Shown here: positions 1 to 12,614 of the stretch, in pieces
Layout of the letters: each line of letters starts with the position of its first letter
Position numbering within the stretch: the stretch's first letter is position 1
Assembly: GCA_001695595.3 (NCBI GenBank)
Contig: MBPM02000012.1
Coordinates: 744,001 to 808,000, forward strand
Length of the DNA stretch: 64,000 nt
Direction: 5' to 3'
Source of the DNA: Plasmopara viticola
Lineage: Eukaryota; Oomycota; Peronosporomycetes; Peronosporales; Peronosporaceae
Notes under the pieces: model-generated
Databases searched by the model: none
What the model was told of the DNA's origin: nothing
Seen by the model: the letters and a program-made list of their open reading frames with translations, nothing else
Translations under genes and position numbers: made by a program

Positions 1-3000
1 ATCATGTTTATGTTTCAATTACAACCAAAAGGCAGTACTTAGTACACAGAAGTTAATAGAAAAGTAGTAATGGTTCAATGACCACTGTTTAATGCTAGTA
101 GGAAGTGCTATGCAAAATTGAGTATCTTTGCACTGCATCCGACAGAAGAATTCAATATTAAAGTTATACTTGATTTTAAGGCTCTTGGAGTCAAGCAGAC
201 AGCGACCTGCAAATCGTATTGGTTGTTAGTATAGAATAGCCAAATTTACACTTACTTTAAGAAAATAGCCGCAAGGTTCCCGTTGCATCGTTGATTCCCA
301 TGATTTGTATATTTATGAAACTTTTTACCTTGTTTGCTCAAAATCAAGGAAGCGTGAACACTGGCAAAGCTCAAAGCTCACCGAAATGACCGTTGCATTA
401 AGCTATTTCTTCGTATGCTTTAAATTCAATGAGCTCTCTCGTGAGGCCTATGTGCCCAGCTATTAGCGCGACCTCCCAATTAAGAGTGCAAATGATCACC
501 AATCGCGGTGAAGGCTGTTTTTATGCTATTTCTGGGATAGACAAATCTCCCTTAAAAAATCAAAAGCTAAGCTTAAAGGGTCAAACCCCAGCGTTGGAAA
601 TGTCCGGCTGCTGGGACCTGTGCTGCATGAGCTCTGAGAATAGCCTTTTCCATAGAGGCTAAGCATGACGTATCCCGCTGCATGACGGTAGAAAGGCATG
701 CAAACACAGCCGCTCATAAAGCTAACAAGTCTTTCAAGCGGTATAAATCGCTCGCCCAGCAGATGGAGAAAGTTGTCCTAATAATTTCAAGGCCTTTGCA
801 AGAATTCTGATGGACAGTCTACCCGTGAGGGCGTAAAATTGATTCCAAAGTCTTGAAGGCACACAGTATTTTGCCCAGAGAACATGCAGAAAGCTATACG
901 ATCTTTTTAAACCGCGATTTTTGCATGATCGACGTGTGCATTCGAATGCAGGCGCAATATTGATCCAATTTTGTTCCCGACTAAAACAACTATAGCAGGG
1001 TTGTCATTTAGGCAAGGACGATATCCATTCTGGGATATTATAATTTAATTCGATATGCAAGTCAGTAAGAAGACTGATACGGATCTTGTCGTCGTGCACC
1101 AAGGAACACCATTCTTTACGAAAGAACGCTTTTTGTTAGAAGCCAGCTTTCATTACAAAAAGTCCGCATTATAAAGCGGTCTGCCAAAATACGTGTGCCT
1201 TTGTAAGCTTTGATAATTTTTTGGATCAAAAATGTATCTATATCTGTACTACATGTAGGTAGAAAAAAAGGTTTTTCGGAAATGTCTCTTGTGCTTGCTG
1301 TGCCCAACGAAGATGTGCTGAATGTGTTTTCGCACGAAACTTATACTACATTACTAATTTAGAGGAAGGCCTTTCGAGCCTTTTCCCCACTACCCTCTGA
1401 AGCGTACATCAGATACTTAGTAGAACTGTTGGGTCTCCAAGCCCACCTACGCAGAACTGTGTAAAGCCTTACATACGTGAACCATATTGTTGAGCAACAC
1501 TTAGCCATACGAAGCAATTTGTATCTAAAAAATACAAATTAAATCAATTACAACAAATTAATCAGCTATAAAAGCAACTCAACACCATGTCATGGCTTTG
1601 CAAGTATGCCTTGGCCCGACAGCTTGCGAAAATGTAAATCTCTAGAGTACTTCTCCTCTAATGTCACTCATGGTCTATCGTAGGTCTTAGACAGATTGCC
1701 GTCAATTTTAAACAATAAACTCATTTCAAACGCTCTCCTTTTCTCACCTTCGATGTATCTCCTTTAGATGTCTTGTTCTTTAAGGTAGGCAATTTAGTCC
1801 TTGCTCACCACAGCCTTCATGATGTTAATTGATGATTTTATTTCGCTTTGGCCTTGTACGTATCCGACACATTTTAATATTAGTCCGATATAACCCACTC
1901 TCGCGGGTTGAGTCGGCTCCATGTCGGCTGACCTTGTCGGTCGGTCCAGCAAAGGGGCCAGCTTTGAAGCACTGAAGAAACTTTCGCTCTTTCACTCTCC
2001 TTCACACGGGGCTCAAAACTTGCGTATTGTCCTACCTGAACGCTGTTGATGGTAATTGCCTAGGACTTATGCCTTTTTTTGTTAGGTCCCCACGCTCAAG
2101 AAGTTTGAGAAGCTGTAAGCCATGGTCATGGCTCTGTTGTCATGTCTCGATTTAATAACTTGCAAGATTTGGTATCGATATTCATTTTTGATATGCAAAT
2201 ATCGTGCTTATTTCACTTCACATATTGCAATCCAACTTAGACCTGATTTTCGTCAGCCCATATTGTTTTCCGTCCGAAGCCCGTTTCAAGAAGCCGAATA
2301 GGCTCACATGGACCTATTGATGAGACCATACCTGGTGACACATTTAAAGTTGAAGGATCATAGTTGAGCTTGATTCGTAGTCCTTGTCGAATGCGTGACG
2401 TTTTATCTCGAAGCAAGCGCCTCATGCTCAGCAGTCTCAATGATGCTCTTGCAAAATTGCTTTGTTATAATTTAGCCATCAGCCCTTTCGCTTTACTCCG
2501 CATATTGCAAGAAGCTTTGTCTGGTCGACATGGCTCAGTGAATGATGTGTTTCAATAATTTGTCCTACGGGGTCTCTTTGGGCCGCTACTCGATTTGATA
2601 TATGTGGTCGTGGTACTTGACGAACAAGATGTCAATGTCTTCGTTGTGGCCGCCATTTTGTTAGTGAGTTGGACAAGAGACTTCCTTTTACACGGCATGA
2701 TCTAGATCGCGCTCCGTTTATTATTATGAAAGAAAAAGCTAGCCTTTAGTGATTTGCGCATCGCGCCTTTTCAACACTTTAAGTCGTTTTAGTATAGCGC
2801 TCGTATGTCTCTCTTTATATGTCTAAGCAAGCGCTTCGATCAAATAGAATGACTGCACTTGGTTAACTGTGTCTGAGACAACTTTGAGCCTCCAGTGTTT
2901 TTGCAGATAGCAAACGCTAATAACAATTATCACTCGATTGTCCACCTTTATCTCTAAATGCCATTTGAACTCGCGCGCACAAAACTTCATCATAAATGGC

Positions 3001-3419
3001 ATGAAGAAGTATTTTTCAGCACGAAGACCCTGTCGAGCTTGACTCTAGCCTGACGCTGGAAATGACATATAAGGGTTGGTTCTTGTGGAAGACTTTGCTA
3101 TCCGTGGGATATACTTTTACCATGATGTAACAAATGTAAGGCTTCGCGGCCGTTTATTTCTGGTTATAAGCTTGAGCATTCGTTTAACCAACAATCAAGT
3201 TATAAAAAAAGGAAGCCATTACCGGGCCACCACTTTTTTTGCTGGGCCTCCACTCCTCATATGTTAGTAATATGGACTAAATTTGAATGGCTCTGCTTGG
3301 TCAGATTGGAATGAATTTGATTAGTAAACTGATTTTCAACTGTTATCGCCATCGTTTCCGATGCTGACGCACGCCAACCCCATTTTCCATATAAACCTAG
3401 TGTATATCGCTCAGCTTCG
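1..3419. other. AT-rich intergenic spacer
   Basis: No gene is supported here. Open stretches are short (under about 80 codons, apart from those overlapping the MULE remnant), show no recognisable domain, and start and stop at random in all frames. The composition is visibly more AT-rich than the genes further right. The segment around 430-900 is a little less AT-rich and could be old transposon sequence, but I could not identify a family. Confidence 0.6.
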
Positions 3420-5391
3420 TAAAAATGGCTCTCCTTAAAATTTTCAGAAGGTGTATAAATCACCTTAGAAGAGGCTCGGCAAGCTGTCGATGCGCATTCA
3501 AGCGCTGAGGGTTTCATTCTCAAGCGCACCAAGTGCATTAGTAACAGGATCGATGGAGCATTCAAAGATATAGCTGGCTCTGTGAAGCTCTCAACGTCAC
3601 AGACCAGTTGCCAATAATAATGCAGCACGCCCTCGTACCAAAGCCAACCGCAGCACTGGCTGCCCTTATGAAGTTGCTAACAAACGAGTAGAGGTTGGTG
3701 AAGATGATGATGGCAACAACAGATTTTACCGAGATGTATAAATTGTCAAAGGAGAACACGACCACCACGCTTTTGAGGATGCCTCTACTCATCCCAATAG
3801 GCGTGCACTCAGCTCAGAGGGTCGAAAGTAAGTACTCCTGTTGAGCAATGGTGCTGTCAACCCTAGTGGTTTCTGCCCTCCTTATGAAATAATAACATGA
3901 CTGTTACTGCTCAGGACATTTACAACGTCCGCAACACAAATCGCGCTGAAAAGCGACAAGGGCGGACACCTCTCACAGCGCTACTAGATGGGCTAACCAC
4001 AGCTGGTGCGCAGTTTTTCACTACATGCAAGGGACAGCAGCTAACACCTCCTTCTTCAGTTTTCCATCGGCCAATGAGATTGTATGCTGGAAGAGTCTGG
4101 CTGCTTGATTGTATCTACAAAACAAATAAGTATGGCTTGCCTCTGCGTCACATTGTCGGTGTTACCAGCATGAACAACACCTTCATGTTGACATACTGCT
4201 TTCTGCAGGTAAAAACTACCTCTGGGCCATGCGCAAGCTGCAGCAGATATTTTGCGAGATGGACATTATTCACAGGGACTTTTGTCACTAATCGAGAGCT
4301 TGCTCTCACGAACGCAGTTGACGCTCTTTTTCCGGCCGTACATACACTCCTTTGCCGCTGGCACATCTCGAAAAACATTTTTGCCACCACAAAAGTCCTT
4401 TGCCACCAATAATGTTTGCAAGGCCTTCATCCAAGCCCTGAACATTTTAATGGCTCAAAATCGGATTGAGAATTACATTCATCGCTTTAAACAGATGGTG
4501 AGACTCGGCAAACAAGCTCTCTGGTCCTCTGGTACATCGGAGATACCTGCCTGTAGTGGAGAGGAAAGTTTGTGGCCTGTTTTCTCCGTAATAAACAGCC
4601 TTAAGGGCTTATTACCTTCTCTAGTGTGGAGAGCGCTCATGCTGCGCTAAACTGCTCCACAGGTAATCTGTTTTTCGTTAATAACGCAATCAGGCTTGCT
4701 TGTGATGGGTAGCTAGCTGCCGTCAAGCAACAACATAAAAGAGAGTGTGCAACCGTTGACATGCGCTTTGGCAAAAGCTTAATTAATGTCATGGGCAAGA
4801 TTTCAGAGGCTGGTCTGCGTGCAGCATTCCGCCAGTTCAAAGATCGGTATGAGGATGTTGACGATGACGATGAGCTTATCAAACTCTGCCAAAATATGTG
4901 CAGATGGAAGCGGTACCATAAACACAGTATATACAGCGTGTGCAGTGGACTAATGCAAAGCAGACTTGTTGACGTCAAACATGGGATACCCATGTCGGTA
5001 TGTCTCCTTTGCACGTCACCTGCTACTCTCCATCGATATCTTTAACAATTACTGGTGGCTTCTTCAGCCATCAAAAATTGTTGTACAGCAAAATCTACCA
5101 GATTTGCCATCAGCTTGGCAGATGGTATCAGTCCAGCATGAGAATGGTGGAGAGAATCAAAGAAGAGACATTGTTAAATACATTGTAGCGCTACCACATG
5201 CAAAAGTTCGTGCTCCTGAGCAGATTATGGGTCATAGGAGGCCTGCTGGTGCGATAAAATGTGGAACGACGGGCGATCCATTGCGATTCGAGCATGTGGA
5301 GGTCGCCCTCAACCCTCCCAGGCATCACAATTGTCGCGATTGTGGGTTGCCACGCGTAGTGCACGAACATGTCAACAAGCTGCACCTTTAG
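3420..5391 (+). mobile_element. Decayed Mutator-like element (MULE) transposase
   Basis: This is a remnant of a MULE transposase read in several shifted + frames. From 5' to 3' it shows an N-terminal FAR1/WRKY-like DNA-binding stretch (about 3460-3828, with GEHDHHAFEDASTHPNRR preceded by a stop), a region with AQDIYNVRN and GRTPLTALLDGL (3897-4000), the catalytic core LLDCIYKTNKYG followed by HIVGVTSMNNTF (about 4105-4190), VTNRELALTNAV and LLCRWHISKN (4285-4380), then SSVESAHAAL (about 4618) and a C-terminal region to about 5391. MULE transposases use a D-D-E catalytic triad. Here the second Asp of the usual TDREL motif reads Asn. Stops at 3747 and 4410 and repeated frame changes show it is dead. 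I did not identify terminal inverted repeats, so the element's borders are unknown. The family is clear; the limits are approximate. Confidence 0.85.
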
Positions 5392-5631
5392 AGTCTATCA
5401 TACATAATTGATAGCAGCTATAAGGGCAGCCAGCTCTGAGGCTGGCATGTAATTATTGTTTTAGTTGGGTTACAGATTAAAAATTATTTCAATCCGACCA
5501 ATCAGAGGCCTTCAAATTCAATCAATAAAGCTAAGTGGGTACGATCTAAGCGCTTGTTATAATCTAAACAATGCCTAAGTTTTGCGTCCAACTATAATCG
5601 AGTGACGATACATAAACCTTCTTACCTATCA

Positions 5632-8600
5632 ATGTTAACAGGCTTTAGCGTGCCCCACGCGCACTACCGCGTGTTCCACAAGGATCCAGTTGCACCCACC
5701 GACCACTTTCCTCTCGCATTAAGTCCCTACCATGCCAGCTCCGCCCCCTCCGATCTTCATTTGCGGGAATTTGCTCAGCTCGAGGTCCAAATCAAAGCGT
5801 TGCAGCTCCAAGCGACGACCCCGAGCGCCGTCGCCGCGTCTCTAGCCGAGGGTTTTCTCTTCTACTCACGACTGTTTACCGTTGAGTCGTTTGTCTGGCC
5901 CGATTTTCTTGCAGCTGTAGTTACCAAGCTGGCCGAACACTTTGCCGCAAGGTAGAGAGAGCCAGAGTGAAGGTCGACTGCGATGATATTAAGCTCAAAA
6001 TGCTATGTTTGTAGTACCAGTGCTATCGTGCAAAGTACTATTTTACGCGTCTTCCAACGGGCAAAAGGTCACGTGGCACAAGTCAATGATTCTAGCAAGG
6101 TAAGTAATTTATAGGGAAGAAAGCATGGAAATACACCTCATGGAGACCTGATTTACTAGGTGCGAAGCCATCTGTTGGGCTGTTTAATCCACGCTACGAA
6201 GCATACAACACGGACATTGACGCTGCAAGTGCTGGCGACCATGCCGTCGTTGATAATACTCGACCCGTTGATCCACCAACAACTTTTACAAGCCTTGGCT
6301 GCTTCGGATCGAGAGGAACGCTTCGCTGCAATCGAAGCAGCTAGTGTGCTTTTACCACTCTTGCCTTCGTTTCGAAAAGATGTGTTGACAGTGAGTTTGA
6401 AAACCAAGGCGCCGGCCTTGTGCTCGTTGATAGCCGACGCAGTCGCCACTTCCGTCGACGCACACGAAGGGTGGACGTCTTGTGCCGAAATGTATGAACA
6501 GCTTGCCGATGACAAGAGTGCCGTGGCGACTCTGCGTGCCATGACGACGTTGACGGCTGCGTATCCTGTTGAGTTACTGAGACTGCATGGCCAATTGCTG
6601 CATCACGTCCTGGAGCGAGATCCTCGTGCTTTGGTGCGGAATTTTGCCGTGTTGATCACGCAAGAATTAGTGGTGAAGATGAGGGTTGAGATGGAAAAGG
6701 AGGTGCTTGCAAGTGTCATGGAAGGAATTTTTGCGCGAATCGATCGGTCTGGACAGTCGCGCGTGCAATTGTCTGGACTCTTGCTACTTGAAAAATGGTC
6801 AAGAAAGCATGAAGTCGGGGATAACGCGACATTGTTTCGTCAACGCGCTTACAAGTTCCTCGCACGTACGACCGATGAGCGATTTGGCAGATTGTATACG
6901 TGTATCTTGTCGAATGTAGCGCGAAGGTTTCTCAATGTTGACGCGGCAGTGTCACGAGAGCATGGGGTTGATGACCTACTGCTATTGTTGCACCCTCGTG
7001 CTTCTATTGCTGCCGACAAAACATGGCATGATGCCTTGACTGCGATTGCTCAACTCTGTCAAGATTATCCGGAAGCTGTGGTTTTATACGTGACTTCACG
7101 TTTGGTTGAATTACTGGGTGTTCATGCTGAAAGTGGCTTTGACAGTGGCACAAAGGCACGTCGAACCCGCATTTTTCAGGTCCTTGGAGCTCAGTTTCAA
7201 GCACCTCATATGGATCTTATCCACAAGACGCTTCCTATATTGCTCAAGGAAGTATCGACTGTCGACCAAACGGATGCTGCTCGATTGCACGCTGTAGCCG
7301 CGACGTTTTTTCTCTGGACGCAAGACTTGATGCTGGCCAATAGTGAAGATGACAAAGAAACAAACAACATTATTGTCGAATTTGAACGACAATTGATTCA
7401 GGCCGAACGCTACGAGTCTCATGCAGAGCGATACGAGATGGCAAAACTGGCCATGCTACGAGGACGCTTCTCGCTGGCTTTGGAATTGATTACTGAAATC
7501 GCCGCGAAAAGTGATAGCGAATGCTTTGGTGGCTGGTTACGCGCTTTACAAGCTTTGTGTGAAGCAGAATCTTGTATCGCACGCGAACAAGCTGTTGATT
7601 TGGAGAGTTTGCATGCATTATCTCGAGCACAAGTTTACTTGCAAGCAGCGCGTACATCGACCTTTCGATTTGATTTTCAGCTGCACTTGTTGGCCCTTCG
7701 GTTTGAGTGGGTACAGCTGTTGCTGACTACACAACAGCTTGCAGGTGAAGTGGCGTATACGAACCAGCCGGGAGATGTAGCGGGACGAGAAGGTCGTTTG
7801 AGTGGGCAGTTGCGTGCTCTGGCACACAAGGGTGGCGTATTACGTACCCTGCTGCTCGGCGCTCACCAGCGCGACTTGGATGCTCTTCAAATTCACGTAT
7901 ACATGTGCCTTGTACTTGCGTCTGCAGTCGACGGGTTGCTGTTGCTCGCAGCTCCAACATCGATTTCGTTTCCAACACAGTGGGGAGATTGTACGCACAG
8001 TTTACGGTGGAGTGTACAAGTGGTGGAGACACTGTGTGAGAATGTACGGTCAAAGGTAGACCGTCTTGCCAAGCTGTCGCTTTCCCGTCAAGCAAGTGTT
8101 GGCGCCCGCGTTTTGCAGCAGCTCGTAAAGGCGCTATGTGCTCTTCCAATTGCGTTGCCAAACCTCTTTTTTCGATCCAGACTCCATCGAAACCAGCGTC
8201 TGCATGCAAGTGCACAGTTTCTGACGTATGCTGAGAATACAACTTTTACGTCAAAGCCCCGCTCACGGTCCCAACTTGGCGTCTCTCTTGGTACAGATTT
8301 CGTAAGTGTGTTGAAAGGTGTGCTAGCGCTGGCACAAAGTGCGCGAAAGTATTGGCAGAACCAAATCACAGCTATTGAAGCCGAGGTGCTCGTGTACGTG
8401 GCTGGCCACGAAACGAGTGGAAAGGCGTTGAATGCTCAATTGACTGACGAGATGCGGGTGCACGATCGAATGACGGTCACACTTCGGATTGCGTGGGAGC
8501 ACGTGATTGAGACAAGTGACGATGCAAGCGACGAGACAAAGCTCTATGTGCCATTTGAGACGCCTGTGCATGTCAAAGCCGTCAATTTGGCCGTAAAAGG

Positions 8601-8700
8601 CTCGTTTGAACTGGTTGCACGACTCAGGGCAATCGATTGCCATGGCGAGAAGTGGTCTTTGGCAGCGACTGGATGTCGGCGAGGCTTCATTGTGTACTAA
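5632..8700 (+). CDS. INTS7: Integrator complex subunit 7 (INTS7)
   Basis: INTS7 is an alpha-helical repeat subunit of Integrator, the nuclear complex that cleaves snRNA 3' ends and attenuates RNA polymerase II transcription. I model three exons: 5632-5951, 6021-6099 and 6160-8700. Both introns (69 and 60 nt) are GT..AG and the frame stays open, giving about 979 aa, close to the roughly 960 aa of animal INTS7. The joined N-terminus follows the family: GFLFYSRLF, then RVFQRAKGHV, then RTLTLQVLATMPSLI and IHQQLLQALAASDREERFAA, matching the INTS7 region around 'DPVARAITLRMLGSLASIIP'. Further on, EMAKLAMLRGRFSLALEL and CFGGWLRALQALCEAESC match the C-terminal helical part. The start is the first ATG in frame with exon 1; an upstream GTG at 5602 is unlikely. 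The C-terminal 100 residues resemble the family's beta-rich tail. The gene stands alone, with a MULE remnant on its left. Family assignment is firm; splice sites are inferred. Confidence 0.85.
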
Positions 8701-9905
8701 AGGGATCCTATAGAGCTCGAGTTCTAAAAAAAAGTACTGCGCTGAGACTAGTCTTAGGGCCAGTCGAAAGGATAGCATAAGCAGGCGAGCTAGACCTGTC
8801 ACAGCAGGTTGAAATCTTGTCTTTGGACGCGCAGTGATATATAGTGGGTTATCGATGACACCACTTAAGCATGAGCTGGATTGTTACAATACGAGTTATA
8901 TGAGTTTTCAGAGAGTACATTTGTGGCTAAATGTTAAGCCAAACTTTATTTTCAAAACGGACTTATAGGCCATATAGAATTGAAGCAGACGCTCAGATTG
9001 AATGTTATACGACGTTTATAACACGCCTTTTTCATATAATCTGTCCTTAGATTTGCCTTTGAGCATCTTTAACCGCTTACATAACCATCTAGAAGTTAAT
9101 CCTCGCCAAGTAATTCGTTTGTTAAGCAGTATTTCTAAAAACCTCGTTTAAGCAATACGACGACACTTCATTATAAAAATGTCATGATTTAAAAGTCGGG
9201 TAGTGGTGTGCATCTAATGACCATCTTTTCAATTAAAGAGGGTCTGTTTTAATACTAAATATCAATTGCAGATTGACCAAAAACAGAATTCGGAGTATTT
9301 GCATATGCTGATACGACACGAAAGAACTGAGCAAGAAAAACAAGGCTAAAAAGCTAGATGATTAACGAATATCCATAGAAGATAAAAATATAAAGAAATA
9401 ATGTCCGTCTTAAACAAATTGCAATAGTCTTTGAATGAAAGGTATAGTAAACTGTTGTTATGTCGATCCAATTTACAAGACTTGACCACACCAACAAATT
9501 GCGTATGTAAAGCTTCTGTTTGGCTTAGATAATTGCGCAGTAACCGCTTCATTTGGTATGACCAAGTGTTCGTCTTGTCCGCAAAGACTCTTCTATCTAT
9601 CTCAGAGCAAAGCAGTTGCATTTCAGTGACTTTAAATGTTCGCCTGATGGGGTTGTAAGCAATTTAGCTGGAAAGCACCACAATGTGCTCGATCAATTCA
9701 TATCTCAACTTCTTAATACTTTTGGAGAGAAGGTCGGAAAGCCACTGTGGCGTAATTTTTACCGACAAGGTGAGTACACTTTTACAAATACAAGCAATAG
9801 TTTTAGTCAGCCTCTATCAAATCTCTTGTAGAAGTACAATAAAAGGCTGATTCCGGTGAACATGATTTGACACATCGAATCATGCAATCACCAATCTAGG
9901 TTTAG

Positions 9906-10012
9906 CTTACACGTTGAGAGAAGACATAGCATCATGCTAACTACGTCATAGCAACAGGCTTACACATTGAGAGAAGAAATATCGTCATGCTAAACTTCGT
10001 CATAGCAACAAG
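9906..10012. repeat. Two-copy tandem repeat, about 53 bp unit
   Basis: Copy 1 (9906-9958) and copy 2 (9959-10012) lie head to tail. Both begin CTTACACRTTGAGAGAAGA and both end in GTCATAGCAACARG, with scattered substitutions and one extra base in copy 2. The copies differ enough that the duplication is not recent. No coding or structural role is visible. Confidence 0.85.
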
Positions 10013-12413
10013 CTGCAAAAAACTACGAATCAGGCAAATACTTTCGTGCCAGAAGCATTGTTTGAGCTCTGAGGTAAACTTGTGGCATAGCGCGCTGCAA
10101 ATTTGGGCAAACTCAACGAGACACATTTCATGAAGGGATAACTCTTTCTGGCAGCGACAACAGGCTTAAGGTTCAAATTCCTAAGAAATGATTTCTTCGG
10201 TATAACATCCAAAGCGAATTTAAAGAAAAAGGGCGCATCCTGCAAAGCTGGTCCATTCATGTGGAATGTCATGGACTCCAAGAAGCGACAATCTCAAGTA
10301 AATATTTAACCGATGCTTGTCTATCATGCTTTCGTGAATCTCTGGTAAATTGTTAAAAAAAAAACTTTGACAAGCCATTGTATGATCTTTTTGATGAACT
10401 TTGTCTTCACAAGTTTTTATAATGCTAAAAAGAAATCAATGCGCATGAACTTTGCTTGCTTGATAAACGAATTAGCTTGCCGTGTAGGTACGAATCAAAA
10501 AAGTTATTGCCTGCGGTATATTAAGTCTTCAAAATCTGTCGGACATTCCGGTATATGTATACATCAGGCATTTGATCAAGCTCTCCAAGGCAGGTGTTGC
10601 AAAAAAAGCTATGATCCTAATTGAGTCCATTTCCAACATCCAGTTTCCAAGTGATTGGAAAGGAACAACGCTACATATGTTTTACAGAGAATTTTACGAA
10701 CGCATCAGTCAGGACAGGATTTACCGGAAGCATGTGGAACAAGAAATCAAGTCTGTTGCAAAAGGTATTGGTAGCTTTTCTCATGTACCAAAAGCTTTTC
10801 ATTTGTACTCCTAGATAGTGCTGCCGCCGCAGCCGAACCTAAAGCTGCTTCATTGAGCAATTTGGTCAAAGATGTGAGTGGTGTAGGAATAAAATCTTTT
10901 ATGACTCGCATCGTATAGAAATTGGATCGTTCCAACTAAAATACTATGGTTCATCTTAACGTGAAGTTACTGCAAACATAACAGTAATGACTGATTTACT
11001 TTAAAACATCCTTTGTATTCAAAGTCATATCTTTTTAGGTTTGTGGCACATATAAAGATCGTATAAATGGATATCGGTCTTATACCAAGCGTTTGGATGA
11101 AAAAAATTGACAAATGAGATTCCAATTTAGTTACTATTTTTGCCAGTGTGGTCCGTACAAGTTTGATCGAGCATTACGAGGTCGCCTATGGATCTCAGTT
11201 GCTTGTGTACGAAAGGTCGGGGAACAACAAAATTAAAAAAAGTTCCGTGAGAAAGAATTCCCAACTTGGGCCTCCTGAAGACAAAGAATACGAGAATACA
11301 AGAGAATGCTGGAAAGCCGATAAAGAAGCCCTCAATGAAAAGAGCAAGCGATTGTGACAAGTAATACACTCCACCGACGAGCCTACGAGACAACTTTGAG
11401 GGCCAATCTCAAAATGATATAGGATGTCGAACAATAAACTCTTGCCGCATCTTTGCGTTTTTTTCAATGAGAGGATATGTTTTCGTCTTCATGTATGGAT
11501 TCGGATCTAGATGAGCAAAGCACTGAGAAGTGATACACAGCATCGCTGCTAATAGACAGCGCATGTTTGATATGATCGAGCCACACATCAACTCGCGTTC
11601 GGTTAAGTACATACTCAAGATAATGCACATGCGAAACGACACTGAGAAGATTGAATACTCAGGAACCGATCTTGCGAGCAATATATAAATCATACGAATG
11701 ATTATTAAAAAAACTTGTTATTTACCAGAATCACGACAGCATCGAGAATGACACGTATCTTAACGACTGTACAAAGTCCAATGAATTGACGTTTTGAGTT
11801 GTGCAGCTGCTAGCCCTATGTTGTAAGGAAATAGCCATTTTGTTGGTTTGGAGGACTTTTCCAACTGGGAGAAACGCAATTTATCTCATTCTCTTGCGCT
11901 GAAATAAAACTTTGTCTTACCCTCTCAGTAAGTCATTGACAAGTTGTTTGTTCGAGCAAGGGTTTGTCATTTCAGCAGTGCGAGTTTGGATACATAAATA
12001 GTCACGTTGCGGAATGAAATCAAATCATATAGATCTAACTTGCCGCTCTTAAGAATTAATCATGAACTATGTCTGATTTTGCGAAAAAAATTGATTGATC
12101 CAGTTCCATCGAGGGAAAAATGATTCTAGATTTTTAACATTTGCAAGCTTTGCTCCCTTCGTTCACTCAATTCTATATTTGTTTAAGAATATGAAGAATG
12201 ACTACCAACTGGACACCAAACAACATAATGGATTAAGAACTAATATCGTCGCTTCTGATCGTAAGAAAGCTTACCACCAATCTGTTTATTTACATCAAGG
12301 AGCAACTTGAAAATGTAAAATCCTCTTGTTTTGATGAGGCTTTAAAAAAAACCGACGCTTGAATACTTCACAAGGTGCTTAGCTCATACACTCTACGAGT
12401 ATGACAATAATAA

Positions 12414-12614
12414 ATGAGTCTGATTTTACCAGATATATATAAATATATGAAAAGAGTCAAAATGTGCAATTTTATCAAAAGCAACGGGGAGCATTGTAAG
12501 CTTGCTCGCACCAAAGAACGATTCGGCAAGTGCATGTTTAATTTGATCGGGAGGAAATTATTGTCGAGAAAACTGATAGAGAAGAAGAAATGCCACATTT
12601 ACTTAGTACTCTAG
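12414..12614 (+). pseudogene. Cys-motif protein fragment, unidentified
   Basis: A 66-codon frame contains KMCNFIKSNGEHCKLARTKE followed by RFGKCM. This resembles a small zinc-binding motif (C-x-n-K-x-N-G-x-x-C ... C-x-x-H) found in some giant-virus and oomycete repeat-associated proteins. The expected final Cys-x-x-His has become Phe-x-x-Cys, so the site is probably broken. No start context, intron or downstream domain supports a living gene. The next 300 bases read in broken frames and could be its continuation. I do not know the function; this is most likely a fragment of a mobile or viral-derived element. Confidence 0.25.

Noticed and set aside
429..662. 77-codon + frame with some Cys residues
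   Set aside because: No homology recognised, no good start context, and similar-length frames occur by chance on both strands of the spacer.
2237..2558. Overlapping frames on both strands at 2.2-2.6 kb
   Set aside because: Neither reads like a known transposase or domain; both end without exon signals.
10572..10814. Lys-rich frame (LIKLSKAGVAKKAM) resembling a WY-type effector helix
   Set aside because: No signal peptide, no RxLR-EER, and surrounding frames are broken; the similarity is too short.
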